A DNA stretch of 64,000 nt from Robertmurraya massiliosenegalensis JC6. Lineage in GTDB: Bacteria > Bacillota > Bacilli > Bacillales > Cytobacillaceae. Position 1 is the first letter of the stretch. Every line of letters starts with the position of its first letter. This document shows, in pieces, positions 8,814 through 17,222 of the stretch. The notes below the pieces were generated by a model, which made no database searches, was not told where the DNA came from, and was given only the letters and a program-made list of their open reading frames with translations. Location: contig NZ_HE978511.1 in NCBI RefSeq assembly GCF_000311725.1, positions 584,441 through 648,440 of the forward strand. The letters are read 5' to 3'. The translations under genes were made by a program, and so were the position numbers.

Positions 8814-9554
8814 TTATACGACTAATCCACCGTCGACACTTAAAATCGTCCCATTTACATAATTTGCTTCCTCTGATGCTAAAAATAAGTAGGCATTGGC
8901 AATATCTTCAGGTTTTCCTAGTTTTCTTAATGGCGTTTTCTCCTCCATCATTTTGAGTATTTTTTCCGGAACTTTCGCTGTCATATCGGTAACGATAAAC
9001 CCTGGAGCAACCGCATTCACTCGTATTCCTTTCGGTCCTAACTCTTTCGCCCAGCTTTTTGTTAAGCCTATAACCCCAGCCTTTGTCGCTGCATAATTCG
9101 TTTGACCAACGTTTCCATAAAGACCGACGACAGAAGAAGCATTCAAAATGACACCTGAGCCTTGTTCTAACATGATCGGGAGTACTGATTTCGTACATTT
9201 ATACACGCCTGTAAGGTTGACATCTAACACTTTCTCCCAAGACGAATCCTCCATTTTGACAAGGAGACCATCAATTGTAATACCGGCATTATTAATTAAA
9301 ATATCAATTTTTCCAAATCTCTGAAGCGTTGACTCTATCATTTTCTTAACTTGCTCACTTTCTGAAACATTGGCTTGAAAAAAGAGAATATCCTCGCTAA
9401 TTTCAGATAGCTCAGTGGCAGCTTTTACGCCAGCCTCTTCATTAACATCTGTGATAACGACCTTAGCCCCCTCCTTTAAAAAGAGACTCGCCGTAACTTT
9501 CCCTATTCCATTGGCACCGCCTGTAATTAAAGCAACTTTATTTTTTAATTTCAT
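8814..9554 (-). CDS. SDR-family dehydrogenase, FabG/PhaB-like (possible 3-hydroxyacyl-CoA dehydrogenase)
   Basis: A 246-residue classical short-chain dehydrogenase: TGGANGIGK cofactor loop at residues 10-18, NNAG near 84-87, catalytic Ser in NASSVVG and Tyr-x3-Lys in NYAATKAG near 150, and the FabG-type C-terminus NGTILSVDGGL. Asp at the end of the second strand (VITDVNEEAG) favours NAD over NADP. It is the last gene of operon 2, starting 41 bases after the acyl-CoA ligase; ATG 9554 with GGAGGAGA upstream is used. Oxidation of a 3-hydroxyacyl-CoA, for example 3-hydroxybutyryl-CoA made by the mutase of operon 1, would fit, but a FabG-like role in fatty acid synthesis cannot be excluded from sequence alone. 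Confidence 0.8.
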   Translation of the reverse strand: MKLKNKVALITGGANGIGKVTASLFLKEGAKVVITDVNEEAGVKAATELSEISEDILFFQANVSESEQVKKMIESTLQRFGKIDILINNAGITIDGLLVKMEDSSWEKVLDVNLTGVYKCTKSVLPIMLEQGSGVILNASSVVGLYGNVGQTNYAATKAGVIGLTKSWAKELGPKGIRVNAVAPGFIVTDMTAKVPEKILKMMEEKTPLRKLGKPEDIANAYLFLASEEANYVNGTILSVDGGLVV

Positions 9555-9594
9555 CATTTCTCCTCCAAACAACTGTTTCTTGAATCATACCGGA

Positions 9595-10986
9595 TTAACT
9601 TTTAAAATCTCTTTTATCAATAACCCGTTTTGCTTTGAACTGAGTTCTTTCTAAACTTCCTACTGGTAAAAGTTCAATGTTGATGGATACACCCGTTTCT
9701 CTTTTTAACTCTTTTCGTAGATGAGCGATGAGCTCTTGTTCATCTCGTATTCCTAATGTTTCACATTGAACGAGTACTTCATCCATAATCTGGTCACGGG
9801 TCACAATCATGACAAACTCTTCACCAAGTCCATCTGTTCTTCTAATCACATTCTCTATTAAACTAGCATAAACATTTACTCCTCGAACGGTTACCATATC
9901 ATCAATTCGACCATAAATTCCCTTTGGCAAACGTGGGTAAGTGCGTCCACATGGACATGGTTCATCTGTCCATGTTGTTAAATCACCAGACCAATAACGA
10001 ATCACCGGCTGGGAAGTCCTTTCAAGTGGTGTATACACAGGTACTCCTTCTCCGCCATATGGAACCATTTTTTTGGAGTATTGATCAACTACTTCTGTAT
10101 ACACAACATCTTGCCACAAATGTACTCCTGTTCGATGTTCACATTCTGTATTACTCATCCACGGTGTTACCTCAGCCATCGTACCCGAGTCTATACAAAT
10201 TCCCCCGAATGTTTCCTCTATTTTTTTCTTCGTTGAAGGAACTCCAGCACCTGGCTCCCCTGAAAAGAATAGAATTCGAAATCCAAACTCTTTTGGATCA
10301 ACACCAACTTCTCTCGCCTTTTCCGCTAAGTAGAGGGCATATGATGGTGTGCCATAGAAGACTGTAGGTTTTAGCTCCTTTAGCCAGGATACAGCCTTTT
10401 CTGTTTGCCCGCTCTGACCTGCTCCAAATGGAAAAGTCTTTGCTCCAAGTCTTTCTGCCCCAATTAGCGCTCCCCAACTCCCTATATATAAGCTTAACGG
10501 AGAAGCAATAAAGACTAAGTCACTTGGTCTCATCCCAAAGCTCCACATAATGCGTGCATGTTGATGAGCAATTCGCTCCCAGTCATCCTTACCGAAGGAA
10601 AAAACAGTTGGTTTGCCCGTTGTTCCTGAAGTTCCTTGGATGCGATGAACATCAGAATAGGGAATACACACATTCGAGCCAAAAGGTGGATATTGTAATA
10701 GGTCTTCACGTAATTCTTGTTTTGTAGTAAATGGTACTTGCTCAAAATCCTTCAAGGATTTAATGTCATTAGGATGGAGCCCAGCTTTCCCCCATTTTCT
10801 TTGATAAAACCCTGAATGTTCATAAGCATATTCCATTACATTTTTGAGCTTGAAAAATATTAAATCATTTAATTCCTCACGTGGTGCTGTTTCAATCTCT
10901 TTATACCAATATTTTTCATTTGAATCAGGGATATAATTCAAATCATATTTAGGCGGCCATTGCTTTAATAGTTTTGTCTTTAACAT
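9595..10986 (-). CDS. PaaK-like acyl-CoA ligase (phenylacetate-CoA ligase family)
   Basis: A 463-residue ATP-dependent, AMP-forming ligase of the phenylacetate-CoA ligase family. The nucleotide loop GTSGTTGKPTVFSF sits near residues 128-141, the domain hinge region contains YWSGDLTTW and CPCGRTYPRLPKGIYGRIDDM, and the small C-terminal PaaK domain ends with a lysine-rich tail. It lacks any signal for an aromatic substrate in the neighbourhood (no paa or box genes), and stands between the B12 subunit of mutase 1 and the SDR, so it probably activates the carboxylic acid that feeds or leaves mutase 1. The substrate is unknown. GAAAGGAG precedes ATG 10986. Confidence 0.85.
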   Translation of the reverse strand: MLKTKLLKQWPPKYDLNYIPDSNEKYWYKEIETAPREELNDLIFFKLKNVMEYAYEHSGFYQRKWGKAGLHPNDIKSLKDFEQVPFTTKQELREDLLQYPPFGSNVCIPYSDVHRIQGTSGTTGKPTVFSFGKDDWERIAHQHARIMWSFGMRPSDLVFIASPLSLYIGSWGALIGAERLGAKTFPFGAGQSGQTEKAVSWLKELKPTVFYGTPSYALYLAEKAREVGVDPKEFGFRILFFSGEPGAGVPSTKKKIEETFGGICIDSGTMAEVTPWMSNTECEHRTGVHLWQDVVYTEVVDQYSKKMVPYGGEGVPVYTPLERTSQPVIRYWSGDLTTWTDEPCPCGRTYPRLPKGIYGRIDDMVTVRGVNVYASLIENVIRRTDGLGEEFVMIVTRDQIMDEVLVQCETLGIRDEQELIAHLRKELKRETGVSINIELLPVGSLERTQFKAKRVIDKRDFKS

Positions 10987-11076
10987 ATTTATCTCCTTTC
11001 TTATAATTCACCTCTGAATCTAGTCTTATTTGATTCTTTGGAATAGGCACACGGTATCATGCCTATTCCATGCGGT

Positions 11077-11469
11077 TTACCCTATTTTTTTCCCTACATG
11101 CTCACGAATAAATGAAGCGATTGATTCCACCTTGGTCTCCGGCCCAAATACTTCAGCAATTCCGGATTCTTTTAGCAAAGGTATATCATCTTCTGGAATA
11201 ACACCGCCCATGATAACAAGTGATTCTACTCCTTTTTCTCTGGCAATTTTGACCACTTTTGGCCCCAATGTTAGATGATTTCCGCCCAGAGTGCTTAATC
11301 CAATAACATCAGCCCCTTCTTGAATTGCCGCTTCTACAATTTGTTCTGGAAACTGATTTCCTAAATAAACGACTTCCATCCCTTCATCCCTTAACATTCT
11401 AGAGACGACAAGTGCACCACGCCAATGGATATCTAAACCTAACTTCGCCATAACCACTTTAACTTGCAT
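11077..11469 (-). CDS. B12-binding small subunit of acyl-CoA mutase 1
   Basis: A free-standing cobalamin-binding domain of 130 residues, equivalent to the C-terminal domain of methylmalonyl-CoA mutase. It keeps the DxHxxG motif as LDIHWRG (residues 13-19), whose His is the lower cobalt ligand, the SxL segment in LSTLGGNHL and the GG of IMGGVIP. The sequence around the His is unusual: most relatives have DGHDRG, as the second copy in this window does. It lies 76 bases behind the large subunit 11546-13255 and, with it, forms one holoenzyme. GGAGGG precedes ATG 11469. Confidence 0.92.
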   Translation of the reverse strand: MQVKVVMAKLGLDIHWRGALVVSRMLRDEGMEVVYLGNQFPEQIVEAAIQEGADVIGLSTLGGNHLTLGPKVVKIAREKGVESLVIMGGVIPEDDIPLLKESGIAEVFGPETKVESIASFIREHVGKKIG

Positions 11470-11545
11470 GCTAATCCCTCCAATTTTTATAAATTAATGA
11501 AGCAAATCAATTTGATAGTTGACCTCTGTACATTTTGAAATCGAC

Positions 11546-13255
11546 TCACGCTAATGGAAATTGCCATAATCCAAATTCTTCTCTAAAAACTTCTTCTATT
11601 TCACCTAATGTTGCATATTCCAAAACAGCATCCTTTATATAAGGCATTAAATTCACATCTTGATGACACATTTCTCGAATCACATTTAATTTTTCTTCAA
11701 CTTTTTTGGCATCTCTTTTCTGACGAAGTCTCTCTAATTTCTCCTTTTGCTTCGCTTCCGCTGTTTCTGGATATCGAAATACTTCTACCTTTTGTCCGGC
11801 GTGGTCTTCACTCGGAAAATAGTTTAAGCCCACAATTTTACGAGTACCATTTTCAATCTCTTTCTGTGTTTGGTAAGCAAAATCTGCAATCTCTCGATGT
11901 AGCCAACCAGAATCAACACAAGCAACCAAACCGCCTCTTGATTCAATTTCAGAAATGTAATCACGGATTCTCTGCGCCATTTCCTTTGTTAGATACTCAA
12001 CAAAATAGGAACCAGCTAATGGGTCAACTGTGTTGACGACATTTGTTTCTGTTTGAATAATTTGCTGTGTTCTAATGGAAATTAAGGCCGATTCTTCTGT
12101 TGGTGCAGAATAAGCTTCATCATAAGAATCAACGTGTAAGGACTGTGCCCCGCCAAGTACAGCTGCTAAGCCTTGAATGGCAGAACGTGCGATATTATTA
12201 AGTGGCTCTACTTTGGTTAACGTAATACCTGCCGTTTGGACATGGAATCTCATTAACTGAGATTTCATTTCTTCTGCATGAAAACGCTCCTTCATAATTT
12301 CTTGGTAAACAACTCGGGATGCTCGACATTTTGCAATTTCTTCAAAAAAGTCATTATATAGATTCCAGAAGAAAGAAAGTCGCTTGGCAAAATCATCAAT
12401 TTTATTTCCTCTTCTTATTAATTCTTCCGATGTTGCAATTGCGTTTGCTAACGCACATGCTACTTCTGCAACAGCATCCGTCCCTGCTTCACGAAGATTG
12501 TAGCCATTATAACTGACTGGATTCCATCGCGGTAAATTTTTACTAGCGAATTCAATGGCATCACATTGTAGTCGGAAAGATGCTTTAGGCGGTAAGACTT
12601 CTAAGGAACTTCCAATTGCTGTTTCCATTAAAAAGTCATTTTGATTTGTTCCAGATAATTTTTCGAAAGGAATTCCTTTTTTCTCTGCCATTGCTGCAAA
12701 CATCGCCATGATAACAACCGTGGTACTCGGAAGATGGGTAACGATATTACTTGAAATTTCATCAATTGGGATCCCATCATAAAGCGCTTCAATATCTTCT
12801 AAGGAATCAATGGCAACTCCTGCAGCTCCTACATGCCCCTCTGCTTCTGGATCATCCGAATCATAACCACGAATTGTTGGAAGATCCAAAACGACGCTCG
12901 TTCCAGTTGCACCATTTTTCAAGAGAAATTTAAATCTATCATTGGTGTCTTCAGGTGTTCCATATCCTGCAATTTGACGAACGGTAAATAATCTCCCTCT
13001 GTACATATTTGGATATACTCCACGGACATAAGGGGCTTCCCCTGATAAGCCAATATCTTTCATATAATCAATATCTTTCATGTCATCAGGAGTATAGAGA
13101 AGATTTACAGGAATTCCTGAGTCTGAGAAATATTCGCCATCCCCTGTTTTTCCTTTTACCGTTTCCTTCTTCCAGCGCTCTTTTTGTGCCTCAATCTCTT
13201 TTACGACTTCTTGATTAAATAGCTTTGTTTCCTGGTTTACGTTAGCTTTAGTCAT
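11546..13255 (-). CDS. B12-dependent acyl-CoA mutase 1, large subunit, atypical active site
   Basis: A 569-residue TIM-barrel catalytic subunit of the methylmalonyl-CoA mutase superfamily without its own B12 domain. By aligning to Propionibacterium methylmalonyl-CoA mutase (from memory), Tyr89 is Ile95 here, the residue that is Asp117 in 2-hydroxyisobutyryl-CoA mutase is Val122, Arg207 falls in ETAIGSSLE (Gly215 or Ser216, one residue longer than relatives) and the catalytic His244 is Asn253 in NGYNLREAG. So it should not be a methylmalonyl-, isobutyryl- or ordinary 2-hydroxyisobutyryl-CoA mutase. The remaining fold motifs (GYDSDDP, GVAIDSLEDIE, RLSFFW, GGAQSLH) are intact, arguing against decay. 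It starts 2 bases after meaB and is followed by its B12 subunit. Confidence 0.9.
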   Translation of the reverse strand: MTKANVNQETKLFNQEVVKEIEAQKERWKKETVKGKTGDGEYFSDSGIPVNLLYTPDDMKDIDYMKDIGLSGEAPYVRGVYPNMYRGRLFTVRQIAGYGTPEDTNDRFKFLLKNGATGTSVVLDLPTIRGYDSDDPEAEGHVGAAGVAIDSLEDIEALYDGIPIDEISSNIVTHLPSTTVVIMAMFAAMAEKKGIPFEKLSGTNQNDFLMETAIGSSLEVLPPKASFRLQCDAIEFASKNLPRWNPVSYNGYNLREAGTDAVAEVACALANAIATSEELIRRGNKIDDFAKRLSFFWNLYNDFFEEIAKCRASRVVYQEIMKERFHAEEMKSQLMRFHVQTAGITLTKVEPLNNIARSAIQGLAAVLGGAQSLHVDSYDEAYSAPTEESALISIRTQQIIQTETNVVNTVDPLAGSYFVEYLTKEMAQRIRDYISEIESRGGLVACVDSGWLHREIADFAYQTQKEIENGTRKIVGLNYFPSEDHAGQKVEVFRYPETAEAKQKEKLERLRQKRDAKKVEEKLNVIREMCHQDVNLMPYIKDAVLEYATLGEIEEVFREEFGLWQFPLA

Positions 13256-13257
13256 CT

Positions 13258-14223
13258 TTACATCCCTCCGTGTTTTTCAATTAATTGGCCAACAATATAG
13301 GCTGATAGCGTATAAGGATCTAGCTTTCCATCTTTAACCTGTTGCCTTTTTATCTGTAAATCTTGTTTTCCACTAATATATTTTTCTACTTCTCTTTCAA
13401 GTGTTTGAATAATTAAATGATTAAATTTAGTGAGATTTTGATTTTTTCGCTTTTCATTCCAAATATTCGAACTTTTTATATAATCTTTATGCTTCTGAAT
13501 CTGCTCGATTAATTCTGTAATTCCTTCATTATTAGTGGCAACCGTTTTTAATATAGGTTGTTCCCAGTTATCTTGCATTTTTTCTCTAACCATCAATTTT
13601 AAATCTCGTGCACTTTCATCTGCGCCAGGACGATCTGCTTGATTGACTACATAAATATCAGCGATTTCCATAATCCCTGCCTTCAGAGTTTGCAGTGAAT
13701 CTCCTAATCCTGGAACATTAACCAGAACGACTGTATCTGCAATTTCTAGAACATCAAATTCTATTTGGCCAACTCCAACTGTTTCAATGATAATAAGTTC
13801 CTTTCCATATGCATCAAGCACATGAACAATATCTGCCGTTGTCGGAGCCAGACCTCCTAAATTTCCTCTAGTCGCTAAACTTTTGATAAATACATTTGAT
13901 AGACCTGATAGTTCCTGCATCCTTGTTCGGTCCCCTAAAAGGGCACCTTTCGTAAAAGGGCTGGTCGGATCAACGGCCACAATACCTATTTCTAATCCTG
14001 ACGTTGCTAATGTTTTACACAGTTTATTAACTAAAGTGCTTTTTCCTGAACCAGGTGGCCCTGTAATGCCAACAATATGGGCATTCCCTTTCCGTGAAGA
14101 GCTTTCCTTTAGAATTTCAATGCTTGTAGGAGTTTGATTTTCAACTTCTTTCAATAATTTACCTAACATGACATCACTTTTCTTTTCAAAATAAGACGCC
14201 GCTTGTTTCACTTCATCTAGCAC
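13258..14223 (-). CDS. meaB: MeaB/ArgK-type G3E GTPase for mutase 1
   Basis: Chaperone GTPase that guards cofactor loading and repair of B12-dependent acyl-CoA mutases. The 321-residue protein shows the P-loop GPPGSGKSTL near residues 55-64, the switch segment with DPTSPFTKGALLGDRTRMQ, ETVGVGQIEFDV (Walker B region) and NQADRPGAD as the base-specificity motif. It overlaps no gene but sits 2 bases before mutase 1 and 9 bases after the GntR gene, so the three are co-transcribed. The frame opens with GTG 14223 just behind AAAGGGG; GTG 14211 has better spacing and may be the true start. A second copy serves operon 1 at 23966. Confidence 0.92.
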   Translation of the reverse strand: MLDEVKQAASYFEKKSDVMLGKLLKEVENQTPTSIEILKESSSRKGNAHIVGITGPPGSGKSTLVNKLCKTLATSGLEIGIVAVDPTSPFTKGALLGDRTRMQELSGLSNVFIKSLATRGNLGGLAPTTADIVHVLDAYGKELIIIETVGVGQIEFDVLEIADTVVLVNVPGLGDSLQTLKAGIMEIADIYVVNQADRPGADESARDLKLMVREKMQDNWEQPILKTVATNNEGITELIEQIQKHKDYIKSSNIWNEKRKNQNLTKFNHLIIQTLEREVEKYISGKQDLQIKRQQVKDGKLDPYTLSAYIVGQLIEKHGGM

Positions 14224-14232
14224 CCCCTTTAA

Positions 14233-14949
14233 TTATTCGTCAGATTCCCTCCCATGAAACTCTAGGCGTGATTTCTCCAAATGGGAAGCAATTAACTTTT
14301 CTCCTTCTTCAGAATTTTTAGTTTTTATAGCACGAAAAATCTCCCAATGTTCTGTTTGAAATCTTTTTAAAATATCGGGTGTTGTTGAGTACCTTCTCCT
14401 CGTTGCTATGATTTGCTCACCTAGTAAATCTGATATCACCTCTGTCAATAAGAGGAGCATTTTGTTCTTTGAAGCTAATACAATAGAGCGGTGAAATAAG
14501 AAATCCAACTTCGAATTTTCCTCCTCATGATCAGAGATATAATTTTTGTCTAATTGCTCCAAAATGGCTTCAATATTCTTTAAGTCTTCATCGTTTCTTC
14601 TTATCGCAGCAAGTCTAACAGCCGCCATTTCAAGAATGACCCTTGCTTCAAACAATTCAAATGTATCTAGTCCTCTTGAAATCGCAACGAGAGACATAAT
14701 ATTCTTCAGGTTCTCTGGATCCGCTTTCTTAATAACAGTCCCTTCCCCCGATTTGCTTTCAACGATTCCAATCATACTAAGGATTTTTAAAGCTTCCCTA
14801 AGGGATGAACGACTTATGCCCATGGAATCAGAGAGCTCAATTTCATTTGGAAGCTTTTGTCCAACCCTAAGTTTGTTCGTAATAAGTAAAGATTTTATTT
14901 GTTCCAAAACTTCCTCAAACTTCTTTTTCTTTTTAATTGTTTTAAACAT
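14233..14949 (-). CDS. FadR-subfamily GntR regulator of the mutase operons
   Basis: A 238-residue GntR-family repressor with an N-terminal winged helix (about residues 10-75, LPNEIELSDSMGISRSSLREALKIL) and an all-helical FCD effector domain (about 90-225). The likely metal-site residues of FCD domains are visible: Asp and His in LDFLFHRS, His in QTEHWEIF and His in ASHLEKS. Such regulators usually sense small carboxylates or acyl-CoAs. It is the first gene of operon 2 and its promoter region holds a strong palindrome (14979-14999); similar sites lie ahead of operon 1. I infer that it represses both operons until the substrate is present. Confidence 0.88.
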   Translation of the reverse strand: MFKTIKKKKKFEEVLEQIKSLLITNKLRVGQKLPNEIELSDSMGISRSSLREALKILSMIGIVESKSGEGTVIKKADPENLKNIMSLVAISRGLDTFELFEARVILEMAAVRLAAIRRNDEDLKNIEAILEQLDKNYISDHEEENSKLDFLFHRSIVLASKNKMLLLLTEVISDLLGEQIIATRRRYSTTPDILKRFQTEHWEIFRAIKTKNSEEGEKLIASHLEKSRLEFHGRESDE

Positions 14950-14978
14950 CTGAACACCTTCATTTTTTGGATAGTATT

Positions 14979-14999
14979 AAAGTCAGATTGTCTGACTTT
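14979..14999. promoter_or_regulatory. Palindromic operator upstream of the GntR gene
   Basis: Arms AAAGTCAGA and TCTGACTTT are perfect inverted repeats around TTG. The core TTGTCTGAC fits the TNGTNNNACNA pattern known for FadR-type GntR proteins except at the final base. It lies 30 bases upstream of the regulator start and directly behind the terminator of operon 1, so autoregulation of operon 2 is likely. Confidence 0.75.
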
Positions 15000-15001
15000 T
15001 A

Positions 15002-15027
15002 AAAATAGCGGGAAAAGGATATTCCCG
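15002..15027 (-). terminator. Terminator of mutase operon 1
   Basis: On the minus strand CGGGAA and TTCCCG (15009-15027) form a hairpin with a 7-base loop followed by CTATTTTTAAAAG. It lies 4 bases after the last gene of operon 1. Confidence 0.7.
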
Positions 15028-15030
15028 TCT

Positions 15031-15447
15031 CTATAAAGTAACATTATTCCTTTTTGACTCAACTAGCTTCAATACCTTTTCAGTAATTTCTTCTAACGAT
15101 GTATCAGGACCAAATAGATCATTTACACCCATTTGCTTTAGGGCAATAATTTCATCTGGAAGAATCGTCCCTCCGCCGATCAGAATTTTGTCTTCAATGC
15201 CTTTTTCTTTCATAAGTTTAATAATTTCTGGAAAAACTTTCATATGTGCACCTGATAGAAGACTGATTCCTATGACGTCTACATCCTCTTGAAGCGCTGT
15301 AACAACAATTTGTTCTGGCGTTTGCCTTAATCCTCCATATATGACTTCCATCCCAGCATCCATCAATGTTCTCGCAATTACCTTCGCCCCTCGGTCGTGT
15401 CCATCAAGCCCTGCTTTTGCAATTAGCACCTTTGTCCTCAATTCCAA
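15031..15447 (-). CDS. hcmB: B12-binding small subunit of acyl-CoA mutase 2 (HcmB-like)
   Basis: A 138-residue cobalamin-binding subunit with the canonical GLDGHDRGAK motif (residues 13-22; His is the lower cobalt ligand), GISLLSGAHM and IGGGTILP. It corresponds to HcmB, the small subunit of 2-hydroxyisobutyryl-CoA mutase, and follows the large subunit by 30 bases as the last gene of operon 1. The start is TTG 15447 with GGAGGG upstream. The pairing with the large subunit is by adjacency; cross-use with mutase 1 is possible but the two small subunits differ clearly. Confidence 0.88.
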   Translation of the reverse strand: MELRTKVLIAKAGLDGHDRGAKVIARTLMDAGMEVIYGGLRQTPEQIVVTALQEDVDVIGISLLSGAHMKVFPEIIKLMKEKGIEDKILIGGGTILPDEIIALKQMGVNDLFGPDTSLEEITEKVLKLVESKRNNVTL

Positions 15448-15477
15448 TCCGTTCTCCCTCCTATAACTATTAGAATT

Positions 15478-17178
15478 CTAAAATACCCCTGGATCGATGT
15501 ATTCACCAAACACGTCTTTCAGAACTGCAATGATTTCTCCTTCTGTAGCATATACTTCAGCCGCTTCGATGAATAATGGCATTAATGGCTCCTTGGAAGA
15601 TGCTGCTTGCCGGATTTTTTTTAGGATATGTTCGACTTTTTCGTTATTTCTCCGGTTTTTTAGTTGCGTTAGTTTTTCAATTTGCCTTTGCTCTGCTGCT
15701 GGATCAACCTTCATCAATTTTATATTTAATTCCTCATTTTCAATTTTGTATTTATTCACGCCAACGACAGTTCGTTTACCACTTGTTTTTTCTTTTTCAA
15801 GTTTGTACGAGGACTTTGCAATTTCTTGCTCAAAATACCCTTGTTCCACACATTTTACATACCCATCCCGTTTATCTATTTCATCAAAGTAGTTCCAAAT
15901 TTTTCGTTCAATTTCATTTGTTAGTGATTCAACAAAATAGGAGCCTCCAATTGGATCGATCGTATTCGTCACGCCACTCTCTTCAGCAATAATCTGCTGA
16001 GTTCTTAACGCAATTTGCATCGCTTCTTCCGAAGGTACAGCAAGCGCCTCATCCATTCCATTTGTATGAAGAGACTGCGCTCCACCTAATACAGCTGCTA
16101 AAGCTTCTAATGTTGTACGAATGATATTGTTGAGTGGCTGCTTTGCAGTTAATGAAGAACCAGCCGTCTGACAGTGAAAGCGTAGACGTAAAGATTCTGG
16201 CTTTTTCGCACCATATTTTTCTTTCATTATTTTTGCCCAAACTCTTCTTGCTGCTCGGAATTTCGCTAATTCCTCAAAAAAGTCAATTTGAGATATATAG
16301 AAAAATGAAAGTCTTGGAGCAAAATCATCTACTTTTAAACCGGCTTCTAAAGCGGTGTCAATATATGTCATTGCCGCAGCTAAAGAGAAAGCAACTTCCT
16401 GAATCGCATTTCCCCCAGCATCACGAATATGATATCCACAAACATTAATTGGGTTCCAACGCGGGACATGATTAGAAGTAAAACTTATGACATCGCTTGA
16501 AAGCTGGAGCGCTGCATCAGGAGGAAAGACATACGTTTTTTGAGCAATATATTCCTTCAGTAAATCAAACTGCAATGTTCCAGCAAGCTTTTTCCAATCC
16601 GCTCCTCTTTTTTTGGCTAATGCCAAATACATAGCAAATAATATCGGGGCAGGAAAGTTAATTGTCATCGAGGTACTGACATTTTCAATATCAATCCCTT
16701 TAAACAGTTCTTCCATATCTTCAAGGGAGTCAATGGCAACCCCAACCATCCCTACTTCACCAATTGCTAACGGATCATCTGAACTTAAACCGATTAATGT
16801 CGGATGATCAAAATCTACACTTAATCCCGTTTGACCTTGCTCTGTCAGAAAGCGAAATCTCTCGTTTGTATCTGAAGGAGTACCAAAACCTGCAATTTGT
16901 CGATGTGTCCAAACTCTACCTCGATACATCGTTGGATATACTCCTCTTGTATACGGATAAGAACCTGGGAATCCTAAATCTTCATTGTAATGTAAATCCT
17001 TTACGTCTAAAGGTGTATATAATCTTTTAACTGGGATACCTGACAAGGTTTGGAACTCTTCTTTTATTTCCGCCTTTTTTTGCAGAAATGGTGCTAGTAC
17101 TTCTTGCTCCCATTCTTCCATATTCGTTTTTATCGCATCAGAACGCTCACTTTTTCGCTCCTCTTTTAAATCCTTCAC
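15478..17178 (-). CDS. hcmA: B12-dependent acyl-CoA mutase 2, large subunit; 2-hydroxyisobutyryl-CoA mutase signature
   Basis: A 566-residue catalytic subunit without a B12 domain. Aligned from memory with characterised enzymes it carries Ile95 (HRQIAGFG), Asp122 (LSVDFDHP), Gln213 (EYIAQKTY) and His250 (CGYHIRDAG). Ile and Asp at the first two positions are the established markers of HcmA of Aquincola tertiaricarbonis, which interconverts 2-hydroxyisobutyryl-CoA and 3-hydroxybutyryl-CoA; methylmalonyl-CoA mutase would have Tyr and Arg, isobutyryl-CoA mutase Phe and Gln. Catalytic His is kept. Start is GTG 17178 with GGAGGGG 7 bases upstream. It sits between the TRAP genes and its small subunit. 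Activity is inferred from these residues, not shown. Confidence 0.87.
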   Translation of the reverse strand: MKDLKEERKSERSDAIKTNMEEWEQEVLAPFLQKKAEIKEEFQTLSGIPVKRLYTPLDVKDLHYNEDLGFPGSYPYTRGVYPTMYRGRVWTHRQIAGFGTPSDTNERFRFLTEQGQTGLSVDFDHPTLIGLSSDDPLAIGEVGMVGVAIDSLEDMEELFKGIDIENVSTSMTINFPAPILFAMYLALAKKRGADWKKLAGTLQFDLLKEYIAQKTYVFPPDAALQLSSDVISFTSNHVPRWNPINVCGYHIRDAGGNAIQEVAFSLAAAMTYIDTALEAGLKVDDFAPRLSFFYISQIDFFEELAKFRAARRVWAKIMKEKYGAKKPESLRLRFHCQTAGSSLTAKQPLNNIIRTTLEALAAVLGGAQSLHTNGMDEALAVPSEEAMQIALRTQQIIAEESGVTNTIDPIGGSYFVESLTNEIERKIWNYFDEIDKRDGYVKCVEQGYFEQEIAKSSYKLEKEKTSGKRTVVGVNKYKIENEELNIKLMKVDPAAEQRQIEKLTQLKNRRNNEKVEHILKKIRQAASSKEPLMPLFIEAAEVYATEGEIIAVLKDVFGEYIDPGVF

Positions 17179-17222
17179 TCATTTTCCCCTCCAGTCTCTT
17201 AATTTCCCAATCATTCTTTCAT

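Noticed and set aside
11608..12036. Long antisense frames opposite mutase and other genes (also 9924-10367, 15497-15992, 30085-30465, 55450-55872)
   Set aside because: Each lies inside a well-supported gene on the other strand and shows no start signal or family likeness.
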